From positions 14,780,769 to 14,844,768 of the forward strand of contig CM059624.1 in NCBI GenBank assembly GCA_030435675.1: 64,000 bases of DNA. Direction: 5' to 3'. Source of the DNA: Steinernema hermaphroditum (taxonomy: Eukaryota; Nematoda; Chromadorea; Rhabditida; Steinernematidae). This document shows positions 1 through 10,670 of this stretch, piece after piece. Made by a program: the position numbers and the translations under genes. Position 1 is the first letter of the stretch, and every line of letters starts with the position of its first letter. Below the pieces are notes generated by a model. The model had not been told where the DNA came from. It ran no database searches and saw nothing but the letters and a program-made list of their open reading frames with translations.

Positions 1-877
1 CGTACTGCTTCTCTCGTTGCTCCAATTTAAAGAACGGACGAATGGCCTGAAAATGAGATTTTTAATTTGGAAAACACGCCGGAAACCAACCCCCTCAGCA
101 GATGCAGTATAAACACGATCCAGAAACGGTGATTCAGCAGAGCCTTGATCGTTGTGTTTCGCTTCAGCCATTGATGTTAAAATGCCTCTTGGGACTTCTT
201 CGATCGGAATGTCGAGATCCGGAGTCTTCTCTTCCTCGGGATAGACCACTTTCGTCCCGCCGGTGGTGCAGAATTCGGCGGTAACGTTGCCGAGCCTGAT
301 GTAGAGAATGAGATCGTTCGGGAACTGTGAGATGATCTCATCCTTCGAGAATTCCATTAACTCGATGACCTGAAACAGGGAGAATTACTCAAACAACTCC
401 GGCCCGATAAAAGATGAAAAAAGCCATGAAAACTAATCCTAAAAAGATCCCAAATTCGTCATTTGCCTTTCGTGAAACCAAAGCAGCAATATTCCGTTGT
501 TTACAACACAACGACATTTATTGGGTGCTGCTCGCAGAAGGACTATTACGTAGAAACTGCCGATTTCAAGCAGAAGAACCAGAAGAGCCCTAAATCACTC
601 ACCTTCTCCAACACGGGATCACACTGACCGCCGACGTTTGCGATGAAGACGTGTTCTCCAACGCCGCGAAGTCGGATCAGCAGCTGGTTGCCGAGAATTT
701 CGGCAAATTCAAGAACTCGACTGAAATTACTCAATTAAAGATGTCGCCATCGCTGAACATGAACTTACGTTCGGGGAATTCGACCGTAGAGGTAGGAAGC
801 GAGATAGCGAACGGTCGCTTCGAATTCGACAGTGAGGAACTTCTGATCTTGCATGCCGAAGTTCGAAATTGGACGAC
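1..877 (-). CDS. unrecognised gene, partial, runs off the left edge
   Basis: Four minus-strand exons splice in frame: 769-877, 603-720, 91-369 and 1-46 (open to the edge). Donors GTAAGT and GTGAGT are strong; the third (GTTGGT, leaving a 44-base intron) is weak. All acceptors are TTTTAG or TTTCAG. The deduced segment of about 180 residues is soluble, with a hydrophobic-patterned stretch (VLEFAEILGNQLLIRLRG) followed by an acidic, proline-rich part (YPEEEKTPDLDIPIEEVP). I do not recognise the family; a faint likeness to the core of RAD9-type clamp subunits is too weak to use. Upstream exons were not found above 877, so the start is missing here. Confidence 0.5.
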
Positions 878-1514
878 CTAAAACATATAAATGGAAGTAG
901 GTCAAAAATACATCAAAGTCACGCAAAAAAAGAACAACCGAACGAACGACGATATGCAGCAACTTGCGGGTAATCTTCGTAGACAATAGACAGACAAAAG
1001 GAGACCCAGACAGAGACACAGAGTTGACTTCGATGACGGTTCCCCTGACAAAACACTTATAACATACTGTAGTGTTTTGTGACAGTCTCGTTTTTTCGGC
1101 GTGGTTAACCACCTTCAAAGATTTACAGAAATCATATCCATCTCCTTATCACAGAGAGAAGCGACGTTTGAACCCTAATTTCATACAAGTAATATTTAGC
1201 AACCTCAGCGTCCCTTTCGAGAGCATCCGTTTTTTAAACGCACTGCCCCTTTCGTCGCCACCGAATTGGAACCCATTGTGTCATTTGTGGTGAGTCGTCG
1301 ACAAGTGCAATTCTGCGCGTTCGACTAATATGGGAACGCATACAATAGCTGGCGGTGTTCAAGGTCACGCTGGCGGTTTTTGATGACTTGCCAACATAAT
1401 CACTCATCTCGGTGGACTTTGTTAGCTTATGATTATGGTCTTTAGTGGTTATGGTTATATACAACTCGGGAAATGATTCTAATGACCACCATTCCGCATT
1501 ACAGTCTTCTACCG
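878..1514. other. no supported gene
   Basis: The stretch lies upstream of the left-edge gene. Short open frames on both strands show no recognisable motif, and I found no matching exon with plausible splice sites. It probably holds the upstream introns or promoter of the left gene. Confidence 0.4.
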
Positions 1515-2180
1515 CTTTATGGCCATTGTTGGCTTTTTGGCCAGTCAGCTATTGGGCTGGAACATTGAAAACCTTTTTGATGAACCGCATGAAATGAGCT
1601 TTTTAGACGTCAAGTACGATCGAATCGAGTCCATTAACTTTGGCAAAGACGACTGCAGATTGGTTGTAATTGGGAATGCCTGCCATCCACGCAAACTGTG
1701 CGACATCATCGTTGATGGACTAAAAGAATGCGGTGGCCTGTCGGATATCTGGACCGACAACTGTGGAGAAAAGTGCCACGAGTTCATAAGACGCCAGATC
1801 GAATTCAGCATTTTCATACAATTCAATTCATCAACTCAGCAATTCATTCACAAAAAACTGCTTTTAACGGAAAACATTCCATGTCCAGAAGACTTCGATG
1901 ACAAGTCTTTGTGAAATCGCCAAAATTTATGAAGAGAATCCAACTTGAGCTTGGATTTCGACACGGTGGCTTGTGTGTTCGATCGCTTCTTCAACGGAGA
2001 ACTGACCGATTTTGAGCTTAGAGGACGTCCCTCATTTCCCATGGATGATCTGGGATCTCTTTACCCATAATTCGCGGTGGTTCCTGACAACGAATCAACT
2101 GCGGTTTGGGAGCTACCTCAGACAATGAATAAGTTAAAGGTCATGTTTTATGATCGTTGGCTAAAATGGACGTAACGGTA
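1515..2180 (+). pseudogene. F-box-like family relic (copy A)
   Basis: The part resembling the family starts near residue 90 of an intact copy (VKYDRIESI). It continues through KLCDIIVDGLKECGGLSDI and CHEFIRRQIEF, then loses its frame in an AT-rich insertion around 1805-1900. The family C-terminus reappears around 1945-2150 (ACVFDRFFNGELTDF, then a TAA where the other copies read on). The N-terminal F-box-like part is missing and the family promoter is absent. Frame breaks and in-frame stops make it a pseudogene. Confidence 0.75.
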
Positions 2181-2942
2181 TCTGCCGATTTGCCATAATT
2201 AACTAAAGTATTCGTTTATTTTGTAAAAATGACATAAAAATAAAAGCAAATTTTACGAGAAGCTGTATTGACATGCACCTCGGACGTCTGATCATGTCCG
2301 TAGGCAGCGAGAATTGTAACAAGTGTTCCAATCCAATGCACAATGTTGGAAGTCAAAAAGGGTTGTGGCTACCGTTTGATAAATTGACATTTCGATATTT
2401 TGCCACTTATTCACTTACCCAGTATCCAAAGTGACATTCTACCCGGAAAACAACCAAAGTCTTTGAAGAAGCCGCCCACCTCATCCTAACCACCTACTAA
2501 TCCGATAAACAGCCCACCGTAGCCACGGAAATCCAATCCACAAACACCATTCACCACCCGTGAAGGGCATTCTATTTGTTTTCTGTTGCGTTAATATATC
2601 AAACGCGCGCTGTTTTCCATTTTTCACAACGCGCCCAACAGCAGCACTACATAAAGATAATTTGAACATAAATTCTCATCCGTGTGGCCGCCGTGTCATT
2701 TCTCAATTTCAACCCATTTGTCTTGGAATCGCGGCGGCCGTTCGAGTAATTGCTTATGCGCCGCGCGGCGCGCTACGGTGGGCGACGGCCTGTGACGATA
2801 TGAACTTTTTTCGACTCCACGGGGAGCTATGGTAACTCGGGAGGCGAAGCGCCGCCCCCTCCCCCCTCAAGCCGTTCGCAAAGTGCACCGCGCCTGTGCA
2901 CTCATTTCCAAGTTCCCGGCCTGCGGCTAGCCGCCTTCAGCG
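2181..2942. other. intergenic, GC-rich toward the DM gene
   Basis: No gene is supported. The last 250 bases become GC-rich with GCGGC and CGCGC runs and probably hold the promoter or 5' leader of the DM-domain gene. A CTTCAG lies two bases before that gene's ATG. Confidence 0.4.
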
Positions 2943-5305
2943 ATGCCCAAGGAACAGTACATGTGCCAGCTGTGCGCCAATCACGGCATCTACAACCAAC
3001 CGAAGAAGGGCCACAAGCAGAAGTGTCCCCATAGGAGTTGCCCGTAAGTGCCGCGCCTTTATTATTCTCGCTGCCTTTGTTCTCGTTTGACGCTCGTTAA
3101 ATAGGGTAGGCCTCGTTAAGTTGATTGCATTGGCTCTGCAATAGGGGGTTAATAGAATTAGCCCTCCTTTATCATCGCTTTTTAGATGTAATCTTTGCGC
3201 TCTGAACACGAAAAGACGCGCGCTTGATCAGATCGAGCGCCAGTTGAGAAATGCGAATCAGATCAGCGAGAAGCCGACGAAGATTGTTGTGGAGGATCCG
3301 TTGCCAGGTAGTCGAGATGGCGATGAAGGTGGCTTAGACTACGTTCTTTAGTTAGTGATACGATAAATACGAAAAGAGTGTCCAGATCTCCATCCCCCGT
3401 TACTGCCATGAAACTCGCCGCCACCTGTCTTCCACCAATCGTCAAACCGCCGAGGACTATGTATGGTATTTTATGGGGAGAGACACTAATCTAAAAGTGG
3501 GTTTTTAACCTTGAAACCTGAAACTTGGCACCTCGGTTTTGGTTCGCCGGCTAACGTAATGATAAGAAAATCTGACGCTAGGTCAAATCCTTGGTTGTCA
3601 TAACTTGGTTGGCAAACTTTCATAGAACCCAATATTTCGATGTGTCTTAAGGCTGGCCATCTGGCCAACAAAGCAGTCGTTCATAAAAACGCTAGGCCCT
3701 CAGTTAAATATTCTAAGGTGTTATACGAAAGCTAAATGAAAAACACAGAATGTTTATGAGGCTTACATGGGCATATTCGCAGTTTCAAAATGGCTCAAAA
3801 TTGTCTCTCTTGGTTCAAATGTGCGTTAACAACTGATAATCGAAGCAGCCAGAATCATATCAGGGCATTGTGGACATGGTTGTGATTCGGTCATGTCCGA
3901 TCTTGACGAATTAGAATATCGATTGTTAAGCGTGATTTCTGTTCAACAGTTAGAAAGAGGGTAATGTATTGAAATGATACAGGCCATAGTAGGTCATAAC
4001 ATTAAAATGACCTGGATAAGGTAAGTAAGATTTTGTGCCAATAGGCATTAGCTTCTTTCTAACCTTGGCACAGAAATCACTCATAACAACAGGCCAAAAG
4101 TAAATTAAAAAGTTGTTTTTTGTCCACTAGAGTGAAGGTTTTTTTGTGGATAGAACTGACACTCAATTCAGACTCGACTCACTAGTCGATTTCAAAACCT
4201 CTGGTTCGCTGGTAAAAGCTAACCACGAATCTTAAATACAAAGTAGAGCATTGTTAGTGAACACCTATGGACACTCCTCAAATATTCATTACTCATTCGC
4301 ATGCCCGAAAATCGCGCACATCCTCGATAAATGTCATTAAAATCTTCTACAAGCCTTTACGTAGCACTCGTACCTCACAAAAGAAGGTAAAACAAGACGT
4401 CAATTTGTTTCCGACACCTTCCGATAAACCCGCCACCCGACCTGTTCCTCTTCCAGCAACTGCCAGTGTGAACTTTGAACTCAGTTGCATCGAATTTGTT
4501 GCTCCATTCTGTGCATCATTCAGCACACATACTCGATAAACACAAACGAATTGTGTTTCTTTATGATGAAACATCTGAGGAGGATGAATGGAAATAGACA
4601 TCCGTGTTTTGGTTTTCCCTCATTAGCGATTCTTTCGGTCCACATCGACATTTTGCCAAAGAAGAGAGTCAGAGATCCCGCTCAAAAAGAGGCCAAGAAG
4701 TGAGCGAAAACTTCGATCGAATTGGCTTCATATGATCATATGATCGAGCCTTGCTGTCTGGATGTAGTGCTTAGTGCTACGTCTAGCTGTGTCGTTTAAC
4801 CATAGTCCTCAGGACATGAGTATTTTGGAATGTTGTTTAAATTGCAGAAATCATCAACTTGATCAGAATTCTGTAAAGCCCTCAACAAGTCATTGTAAGT
4901 CCTCCAGGTGTCCTATATAAGCTTCTTGTATGAAAGGCCAAAAATCGGTTACAGGGATACATTGCGCATCCGTTTTAAAGCTCTCTGAACTCTCAGAGCC
5001 CTTAACCCAGGCAGCATGCAGAAGTTGAATCTGGGTCGCTTCCGCTATAAGGTACCCCTGATCCACTAGCCTTCACCTGTACCTCGGCCTTGACCTAAAC
5101 TCTCACTTTCAGCTTCTCGGCCAACTCGCCGATGCCCATCTACTGCGTCACCCTGCCAGCCACGATCTCAAAGAAAGCGCTCAAACGAAGCGTGAAGCGC
5201 ATCGAAGAGCAAACGAAGAAGGCGCGTCTCCTCGAAGAGTCGGAAGCGGGCCGCACGCGACCCTCCATATTCCACTCGGCCGAAGAGTTAGCCCGTTCGG
5301 GATAA
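2943..5305 (+). CDS. DM-domain (DMRT-type) transcription factor
   Basis: Four exons, 2943-3043, 3186-3307, 4627-4699 and 5113-5305, join in frame to give 162 residues ending in TAA. Residues 8-38 carry the complete DM zinc-binding set: C8, C11, H14, H24, C28, C33, C35, C38. A basic recognition helix (LNTKRRALDQIERQLR) follows, encoded across intron 1. DM proteins bind DNA in the minor groove and direct sexual differentiation and male neuron fate in nematodes. The rest is a short basic tail (KKALKRSVKRIEEQTKKARL). There is one DM domain and no DMA domain; the length resembles short nematode DM proteins such as MAB-23, but I cannot assign orthology. Intron 2 is 1.3 kb. CTTCAG two bases before the ATG suggests a trans-splice acceptor. 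Confidence 0.85.
3308..4626 (+). other. long intron 2 of the DM gene
   Basis: This 1.3 kb interval separates the DM-domain exon from the tail exons. It is AT-rich, and I saw no nested gene. Long early introns in developmental genes often carry regulatory elements, which is inference here. Confidence 0.5.
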
Positions 5306-7398
5306 GTGTCTTGGCCGCTTCATGATGATGACGATGTAAAATAGATCTTCATAAAAATCATCAAAAACGCGTCCGTTTTACGACGTGTCGGCTGTCACGC
5401 GCTCACAGAGGAATGATTTTATGAGAAGGGGGCCTCAAAATTTTATGACCTCTGCCACCAAAATTTGGCATGTTATGTTGGCGCATAAATCAACGCGCAC
5501 AGATTGCGTGATGATTGGCAGACGCCGCGGCGCCACCTGCACCCAGGCGCGTCATGGGAACGCTCCCTAAGCTGGGGGGGGCGATACAATAGGCGATGAC
5601 TGTTTTATCACCCCTCAGGTTTTAGAGGTTTTTAATGAGTTTTTGACGTCGCGGAATGCGCGTTTTTTTTTCCGGCCGGACCATCGCAACCACCGCAGCG
5701 CCATCATCGCCTCTGATTTATACGCTTTCACTTGTCCTTCTCCGTGGAGGCACACACACACACATACACTGCGGGTTCGCTCAATTGCCCTCCGATCGCC
5801 GTGGGGGTGAGCCGAGGGCGATCGGCGACATGGCGAACAATGGGGCCTACCACGCCGGCAGCGAACAGCGGACGGCAGCGCTGCCGGGCGGCAATTGAGA
5901 AGTCGAATCATCGCAGGCAATAAAATTGTTAAATATATGATACTTTGATGAGTGACAAATTGGAGCTGGAGTTGGCGAGTCGCAAAAAACGTTCCGCTGA
6001 TCGATTGCTTTTTCTCGCCTTCGTCAGTTGGAGATGCCCTCTCGTGTTGTGGCGGCCTCTCTGTGAGGCTCGGCGCGATGCCTGGGGGCACAACATCGAG
6101 GGAATGAGTGATTGAGTGAGCGGAAGGAAGTGATTTCAACATTGAAATTCGGAAACCACAAAGGGGAGTCGGATTAAGGATTCAAAAGCAGTGTGGTTTA
6201 CAGGTTTACAATAAATTTTGCCTGAAGACACCCAATCGCTGAGCTTGAATCCGCACAAAACCTAAGCTATATATCGGGATGGGAGGTGTTACATCAATGC
6301 AAGGCCGTATGTTTCCAGGTTCATCCCTACAACAGAACATTTTAAGCCAGGACGCTCTTCTTCGCTGGACATGTTGGCCTTTCTTTGATCTTTCTGATCC
6401 GTACTTGTCCCGTTCCACTCAAAACGATATCAGTGGAAAGCGTTTAAAATAAGATTGGTCGAAAATTTGACCGAAGCTGACTCTGAACCTTCCATAATTC
6501 GAGGATGGAGCTGACGCCCTGAAAGCACAGTAGCCCTGGACTAGCTATTTGAAAGGTGTAAACCGTGAGTGAGATCTGAAGGAGAAGCTCAAGGACAAGA
6601 CCAAATAGATCAACGAGAAATACTGCTCAAAAAAGGGTCATTTCCGTGAGTACCGATCGGTTTCTTTCACTTTTCGCTTTACCTCTCGTGGGTCTCGCCA
6701 CGATGGGCTTGCCGCGCCAACTGCAGATACAGTAACGGAGGAATTCGTGAAATTTCCATGGACCATGGCTTTTGACCGGTGAACGTACTGTACATACCTT
6801 TGCGAAGAGGCGTGGAAATCAAAGTTACAGAAAAGAAAGTACATGGTACCTGTAGAAGAAGAAAATGCACTTGCCTTTTTTGCTATTTATCTAGCACTCT
6901 CTTAGCTCTATCTAACCTTCACCTGTGTTCATCCGTAAGTGACTGCAACAGAGGAAATCACTCAGAAATAGGTAAAGAGGTCGAATATTGGACCAAAACA
7001 TTTTTCGATCCCAAACCTAGCATTTTTTGTAAGCACGGCTTCTGGCTCCTGTCCGTGAAATGGGCTGAAGCTAATGGTGATTATATTGAGTAAAATATTT
7101 GTCTTTATAGGGATAAAAGTTGCATTTTTAAAATGGGACATCTTCAACTTTCCAACCCAATAGAATGTAAGAACAGAATTGTTGACTTCTGCCGCGATCG
7201 CCCTGGCGCGCCAGCAAGACACGAAAGTGCTCCCTTTTCTTTCTTGTATTGCGCGGTATTTATATGCCTGTTGATTTTATGCGTAGGCTCCAGGTTCGAG
7301 CCGGATCCTAAGCCTAGCCTGGGTTTAGGACGTGTATTTCGCGCAATTGTCGTCGCGCAAATATTTTTCGCTCCAGTGTAGTGTAACCCTTTCTTGTT
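5306..7398. other. intergenic with a CA microsatellite; no supported gene
   Basis: A GC-rich island (about 5650-5900) contains a short CA tract at about 5750-5768. Long minus-strand open frames there (5615-6142) are arginine- and cysteine-biased without a domain, as expected from GC-rich non-coding sequence. Around 7285-7330 there is a piece of the dispersed 'cctaagccaagcctgg' repeat also seen at 34.9, 38.98, 40.3 and 49.6 kb. Confidence 0.4.
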
Positions 7399-7894
7399 TC
7401 AGTCGCGTGGCTCCGGACCCAGCGGGTGATGGAGAACAAGCCGCAACAGCAGCATCAAAAGCAGGGTCGGCTCGAGTCACAAGAATGGTACATGGGAATG
7501 CTAACGCGCTATGACGTGGTGATGACCGTACCTGAAGAAGGAAGGAGACTTCGTGGTGCGCGCGAGTGAAAACAACGGACCGCTGGAGCTGGTGCTGTCC
7601 GTGTGGAACGCTTTCCGCGTCTGCCACTTTACGCTGCGCTGGAACACCGAGCGGAAGCAGTGGTGATGATGTGATCGGAACCTGTGATCGTATGGTGCGT
7701 TCGCTTCGTTGCTTTCCTTGCTTTATTTGTTTGTCTTCTTTAGAAACTGTTCGATTCGGTGCCTGATCTGGTGGAAAATTATCATCACCACAGCATTCCG
7801 AATGGAGATGTCCGGCTGCGTGATCCGGTTAAGCGCCCACGCTGGTTCTTGAAGCACGAGCATCTGTCTTCAAGGGGAAGCTTCACAAGCGGCG
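7399..7894 (+). pseudogene. broken partial copy of the SH2-kinase gene
   Basis: The sequence is nearly identical to the 5' part of the minus-strand SH2-kinase at about 30820-31350, including the intron between the first two coding exons, so it arose by DNA duplication and not by retrotransposition. It is broken three times relative to the parent: a six-base piece replaces two bases near 7519 (frameshift), a net gain of about ten bases near 7667 introduces a TGA, and about 50 bases covering the glycine-rich loop are missing near 7864. Homology stops at 7894, before the VAIK lysine. Low divergence outside the indels suggests a recent event. Confidence 0.9.
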
Positions 7895-7950
7895 TTGGAG
7901 GAATAGAGGACAAGATGGGTAATTGAGGTCTGTGAATTTTTTTATCGTCA

Positions 7951-8598
7951 TTATAAATACTTTTTCTGTCGTGTACAGTGTCTTTGCCGCATTCGGCCAA
8001 TTATAGTTCTTCGAATCACAAACTTTTCGGAATCGTCCTCTTCATCGTCGCTTGTTAGTATTTCAGGACTTAACTCTCGTGTGCGCCTGGTTGCATCAGT
8101 GCTGCCTTTTTCAGGAATGAGCTCTTCAAAGTCGTCCTCATCATCGTCGCTGGTTAGTATTTCGGGGCTTAGCGCCCGAATGCGCTGGTTATTTTGGTGA
8201 CTCAACTTTCCGAGGTCGTTCTGATGCTGGTTTCCATCATCGCCGCCTCTCTGAAGTAGAACTTCCACAAAGTCCTCCTCTTCATCGTCGAGTGTTATTA
8301 TTTCAGGACTTGACTCTCGGGATCGTCCGTGATCCCCACAATCCCCTTCTGGCAATGACTTCGAATCGTTTCCATTTGAGGGCTCTTCCACGCGTCGTGA
8401 ACACACCGCAACTTCTCTTGGTTTAGCGGAGCTCGTACGCATGCGGCAGTGATACTCCATCATGGCTTGACGGAGCTCCATCTGCGAGTGGCGCAGCTTG
8501 AAGATGTCGGCGTTGAGGTTCCGTTGGTATTTCACATGTTCAGGAAAGTATTCATCGTCGAACCGAACACGCTTTTGAAAAGAAAGGGTGGATGACAT
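7951..8598 (-). CDS. acidic protein with three SUMO-interaction-like repeats
   Basis: Single-exon ORF of 215 residues. I do not recognise a named family. Residues 94-110, 141-157 and 174-190 repeat one unit: an S-P-E-I followed by a short aliphatic stretch and an acidic run (SPEIITLDDEEED, SPEILTSDDDEDD, SPEILTSDDEEDD). A hydrophobic core next to acidic residues is the layout of SUMO-interaction motifs, and the SP sites could be phosphorylated; SUMO binding is inference. The N-terminal 50 residues are charged and probably helical, and the C-terminus is basic (RMRQRHCTRQKKY). A TATATAA box lies about 45 bases upstream of the ATG on the minus strand (near 8643-8650). It is convergent with the kinase pseudogene. 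Confidence 0.65.
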   Translation of the reverse strand: MSSTLSFQKRVRFDDEYFPEHVKYQRNLNADIFKLRHSQMELRQAMMEYHCRMRTSSAKPREVAVCSRRVEEPSNGNDSKSLPEGDCGDHGRSRESSPEIITLDDEEEDFVEVLLQRGGDDGNQHQNDLGKLSHQNNQRIRALSPEILTSDDDEDDFEELIPEKGSTDATRRTRELSPEILTSDDEEDDSEKFVIRRTIIGRMRQRHCTRQKKYL

Positions 8599-8642
8599 GT
8601 TGATTGTTATTGTTGTAAGGACTAACGAAATTCCTCTAGTTC

Positions 8643-8651
8643 TTATATACC
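8643..8651 (-). promoter_or_regulatory. TATA box of the acidic-repeat gene
   Basis: On the minus strand the sequence reads GGTATATAAGAAC about 45 bases upstream of the ATG at 8598, the right distance for a TATA box with a short leader. Confidence 0.5.
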
Positions 8652-8916
8652 AGAAGAAGTGATGCTGGTTTCAGCATGGCTTCTGGCTAACCCTGTTTTT
8701 CATTCGAATCCACTCCACCCTGAGAACCAAAGCAGCATTCTGTAAAATCAATTCGAACTTTAGTTGAGCACCAGGGCACGATTTCGGTGATTCATCCTAT
8801 CTCCATATCCCGACCTCGGCGATGGTGTGACTGCGCTGATGACTAATCAACTCAGTCGAAGGCCGCCAGCCATCAGATCGCTCTCATTGTATTTTCATCG
8901 ACAGTCTATCATCAAA

Positions 8917-10670
8917 ATGAATGGCAAGAAGCAGATTCCGGTGCTGACGCCTTCCAACTGCGCAGAAGTGCTGCAGATGCTATATGAGAAGAAGATCGCG
9001 CCGATGGAACGCCACCACCTATTCGACCAGTTCGTGTCGCCGGTACTAACGAAGGCCGACTTCACGGCCAAGCCGATGGTGATGTTGTTGGGCCAGGTTC
9101 GTTAGCGTGGCCACAGAAACGGAGCATTCTTTTTGCAGCATTCGTCTGGCAAGACGTCCATGGTCAAGCACCTTGTCGGCGACGAGTATCCCGGGTCCTT
9201 CATCGGCTCTGGACCTACAACAGACTGCTTCGTCGCCATCCAGTACGGCGATGTGCGGCGCGAAACGATGGGCGCCGCGCTGGTGATGGACGGCTCAATG
9301 CCGTTCGACAGGCTGCATTCGGCTGGAGCGACCTTCCTGTCGAAGCTGAGGGGAGCGACGCTGCCGTCGCCACTCCTAAAGCACGTCACGTTGCTGGACA
9401 CGCCTGGTGTTCTGGCCGAGCAGAATCGCGGTTATGATTTCCATTCCGCCGTCCATTTCTTCGCCTCGAAGGTCGACATGATCGTGGTGATGTTTGACAC
9501 GTCCAATTTGGATATCAACGATGAGTATAAGAAGGTGCTGCAGAATTTGAAAGAAAGTGAGGATAAGGTGAGTGAGAATGAACTTTTTTGCTTTAAGCCA
9601 TGGAAACCAAGGTTGAAAAGTGCTAGAGCTTGGGAAAGTACGATTGTGTGCTTGTACCCTGCTGCTTACAAAGTAGGCAGAAAATCACTCAAAAACTCAA
9701 AGTCTAGAATCGCCAGTGACATAGTGGTAGTGGAGCGCTACTGAATGGACTATCTGTGTGGCTCATTGCGAACGTGCTCTGTTTGTAAGCGGGCGGTGTC
9801 GGGTTCGATTCCCCCACCGTTCTTGTTTTGATTGGACGTTTTCTCCGTGCGCACAGAAAAACACACAGAGATTCGAGCCAATCCAATTCGGGCCCACAAA
9901 AAGTTCGGCACACAGTGGAACATAACCATCCTAATTGTATCCTTCTTTCAGATCAGAATTCTTCTCAACAAAGCCGACAGCGTCAGCCCATCGGACCTGC
10001 TTCGCAGTCGAGGCGCTCTGATGTGGAACTTAAGTAAAATACTCAGTTCCGTTGAAGTTCCACGTGTGTTTATTGGTGCGTTTGGACGCGAAAACAACGG
10101 AGGAAATCAGCACATGATCGATCTCTTCGCAGCCGATTATGAAGAACTGATCGGGGAGATTCAACAACTTGCAGTTTCGGCGTCCATTAGTCGAATAGAT
10201 CACCTCATCAAACGAGTGAAGTCACTCAAGGTCCATGCCCTTTTTATGGACGCGATCATTCAGCGGGTATGAAAAAATATGACAGCGCAAGGAAATATCG
10301 CTTTTAGGGCACATTCGGATCGACAAGGGACGTCCAGAAGAAGAAGGCGTTGCCGAGACTGACCGAGATTCTCGAGGAAGTAGGGAAGAAGCATGAGCTG
10401 GTTGACCTCCCAAATCCGTGCGTCTTCCAGCGGAGAGCAGGCAAGTCGTCCTTGGACCAATGGCGCAAGATTGAACCCAAGATGATGGCCCACCTCGAGA
10501 GTTTTCTCAATGACGATATTGGGAAGATTCTGGCGCAACTGCCGACGAAGAAGAGCATCCCTGGAGACCTTAAGGAATGGTTCAACAGCTTAATGGCCAA
10601 GCAAGGCGCCAAAGTCACTTCAACTACGAATCAGGAACCGACTGGTGCTTCTTTAACGCTGGCTGACTAG
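8917..10670 (+). CDS. EHD/RME-1-type dynamin-like ATPase lacking the EH domain
   Basis: Exons 8917-9096, 9139-9567, 9952-10266 and 10308-10670 join in frame to 428 residues. EHD proteins are membrane-remodelling ATPases of endocytic recycling. Visible landmarks: P-loop GQHSSGKTS (59-67), the EHD-type GPTTD (85-89), DTPG (147-150), FDTSNLDINDEYKKVL, and NKAD (209-212). The helical region follows (LRSRGALMWNLSKIL, then VKSLKVHALFMDAI). Usual EHDs are about 530 residues and end in a calcium-binding EH domain; here the frame stops after the helical part and a short polar tail, with no EH domain. The start at 8917 has a good context (tcaaaATG) and matches the family's usual N-terminal distance; an in-frame ATG at 8827 is possible. 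Intron 3 carries a tRNA-like element. Confidence 0.9.
9755..9830 (+). repeat. tRNA-like element (SINE-like) in an EHD intron
   Basis: A box-A-like TGGCTCATTGCG and a box-B-like GGGTTCGATTCC lie 40 bases apart, with a TGT-centred loop between them. The acceptor stem does not pair and the D arm is poor, so this is not a working tRNA. It looks like a tRNA-derived SINE piece or a tRNA pseudogene. It lies in the 384-base intron 3 of the EHD gene. Confidence 0.4.

Noticed and set aside
1..877. RAD9-type checkpoint clamp subunit
   Set aside because: Only a short hydrophobic stretch is suggestive; the conserved features of the family are not visible.
5615..6142. Minus-strand 175-codon open frame
   Set aside because: Arginine-, cysteine- and histidine-biased, spans a CA microsatellite and GC-rich DNA, and has no motif. 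Open frames of this kind arise by composition alone.
9755..9830. A tRNA-Thr(TGT) gene
   Set aside because: Box A and B are present, but the acceptor stem and D arm do not pair, so I list it only as a tRNA-like repeat.
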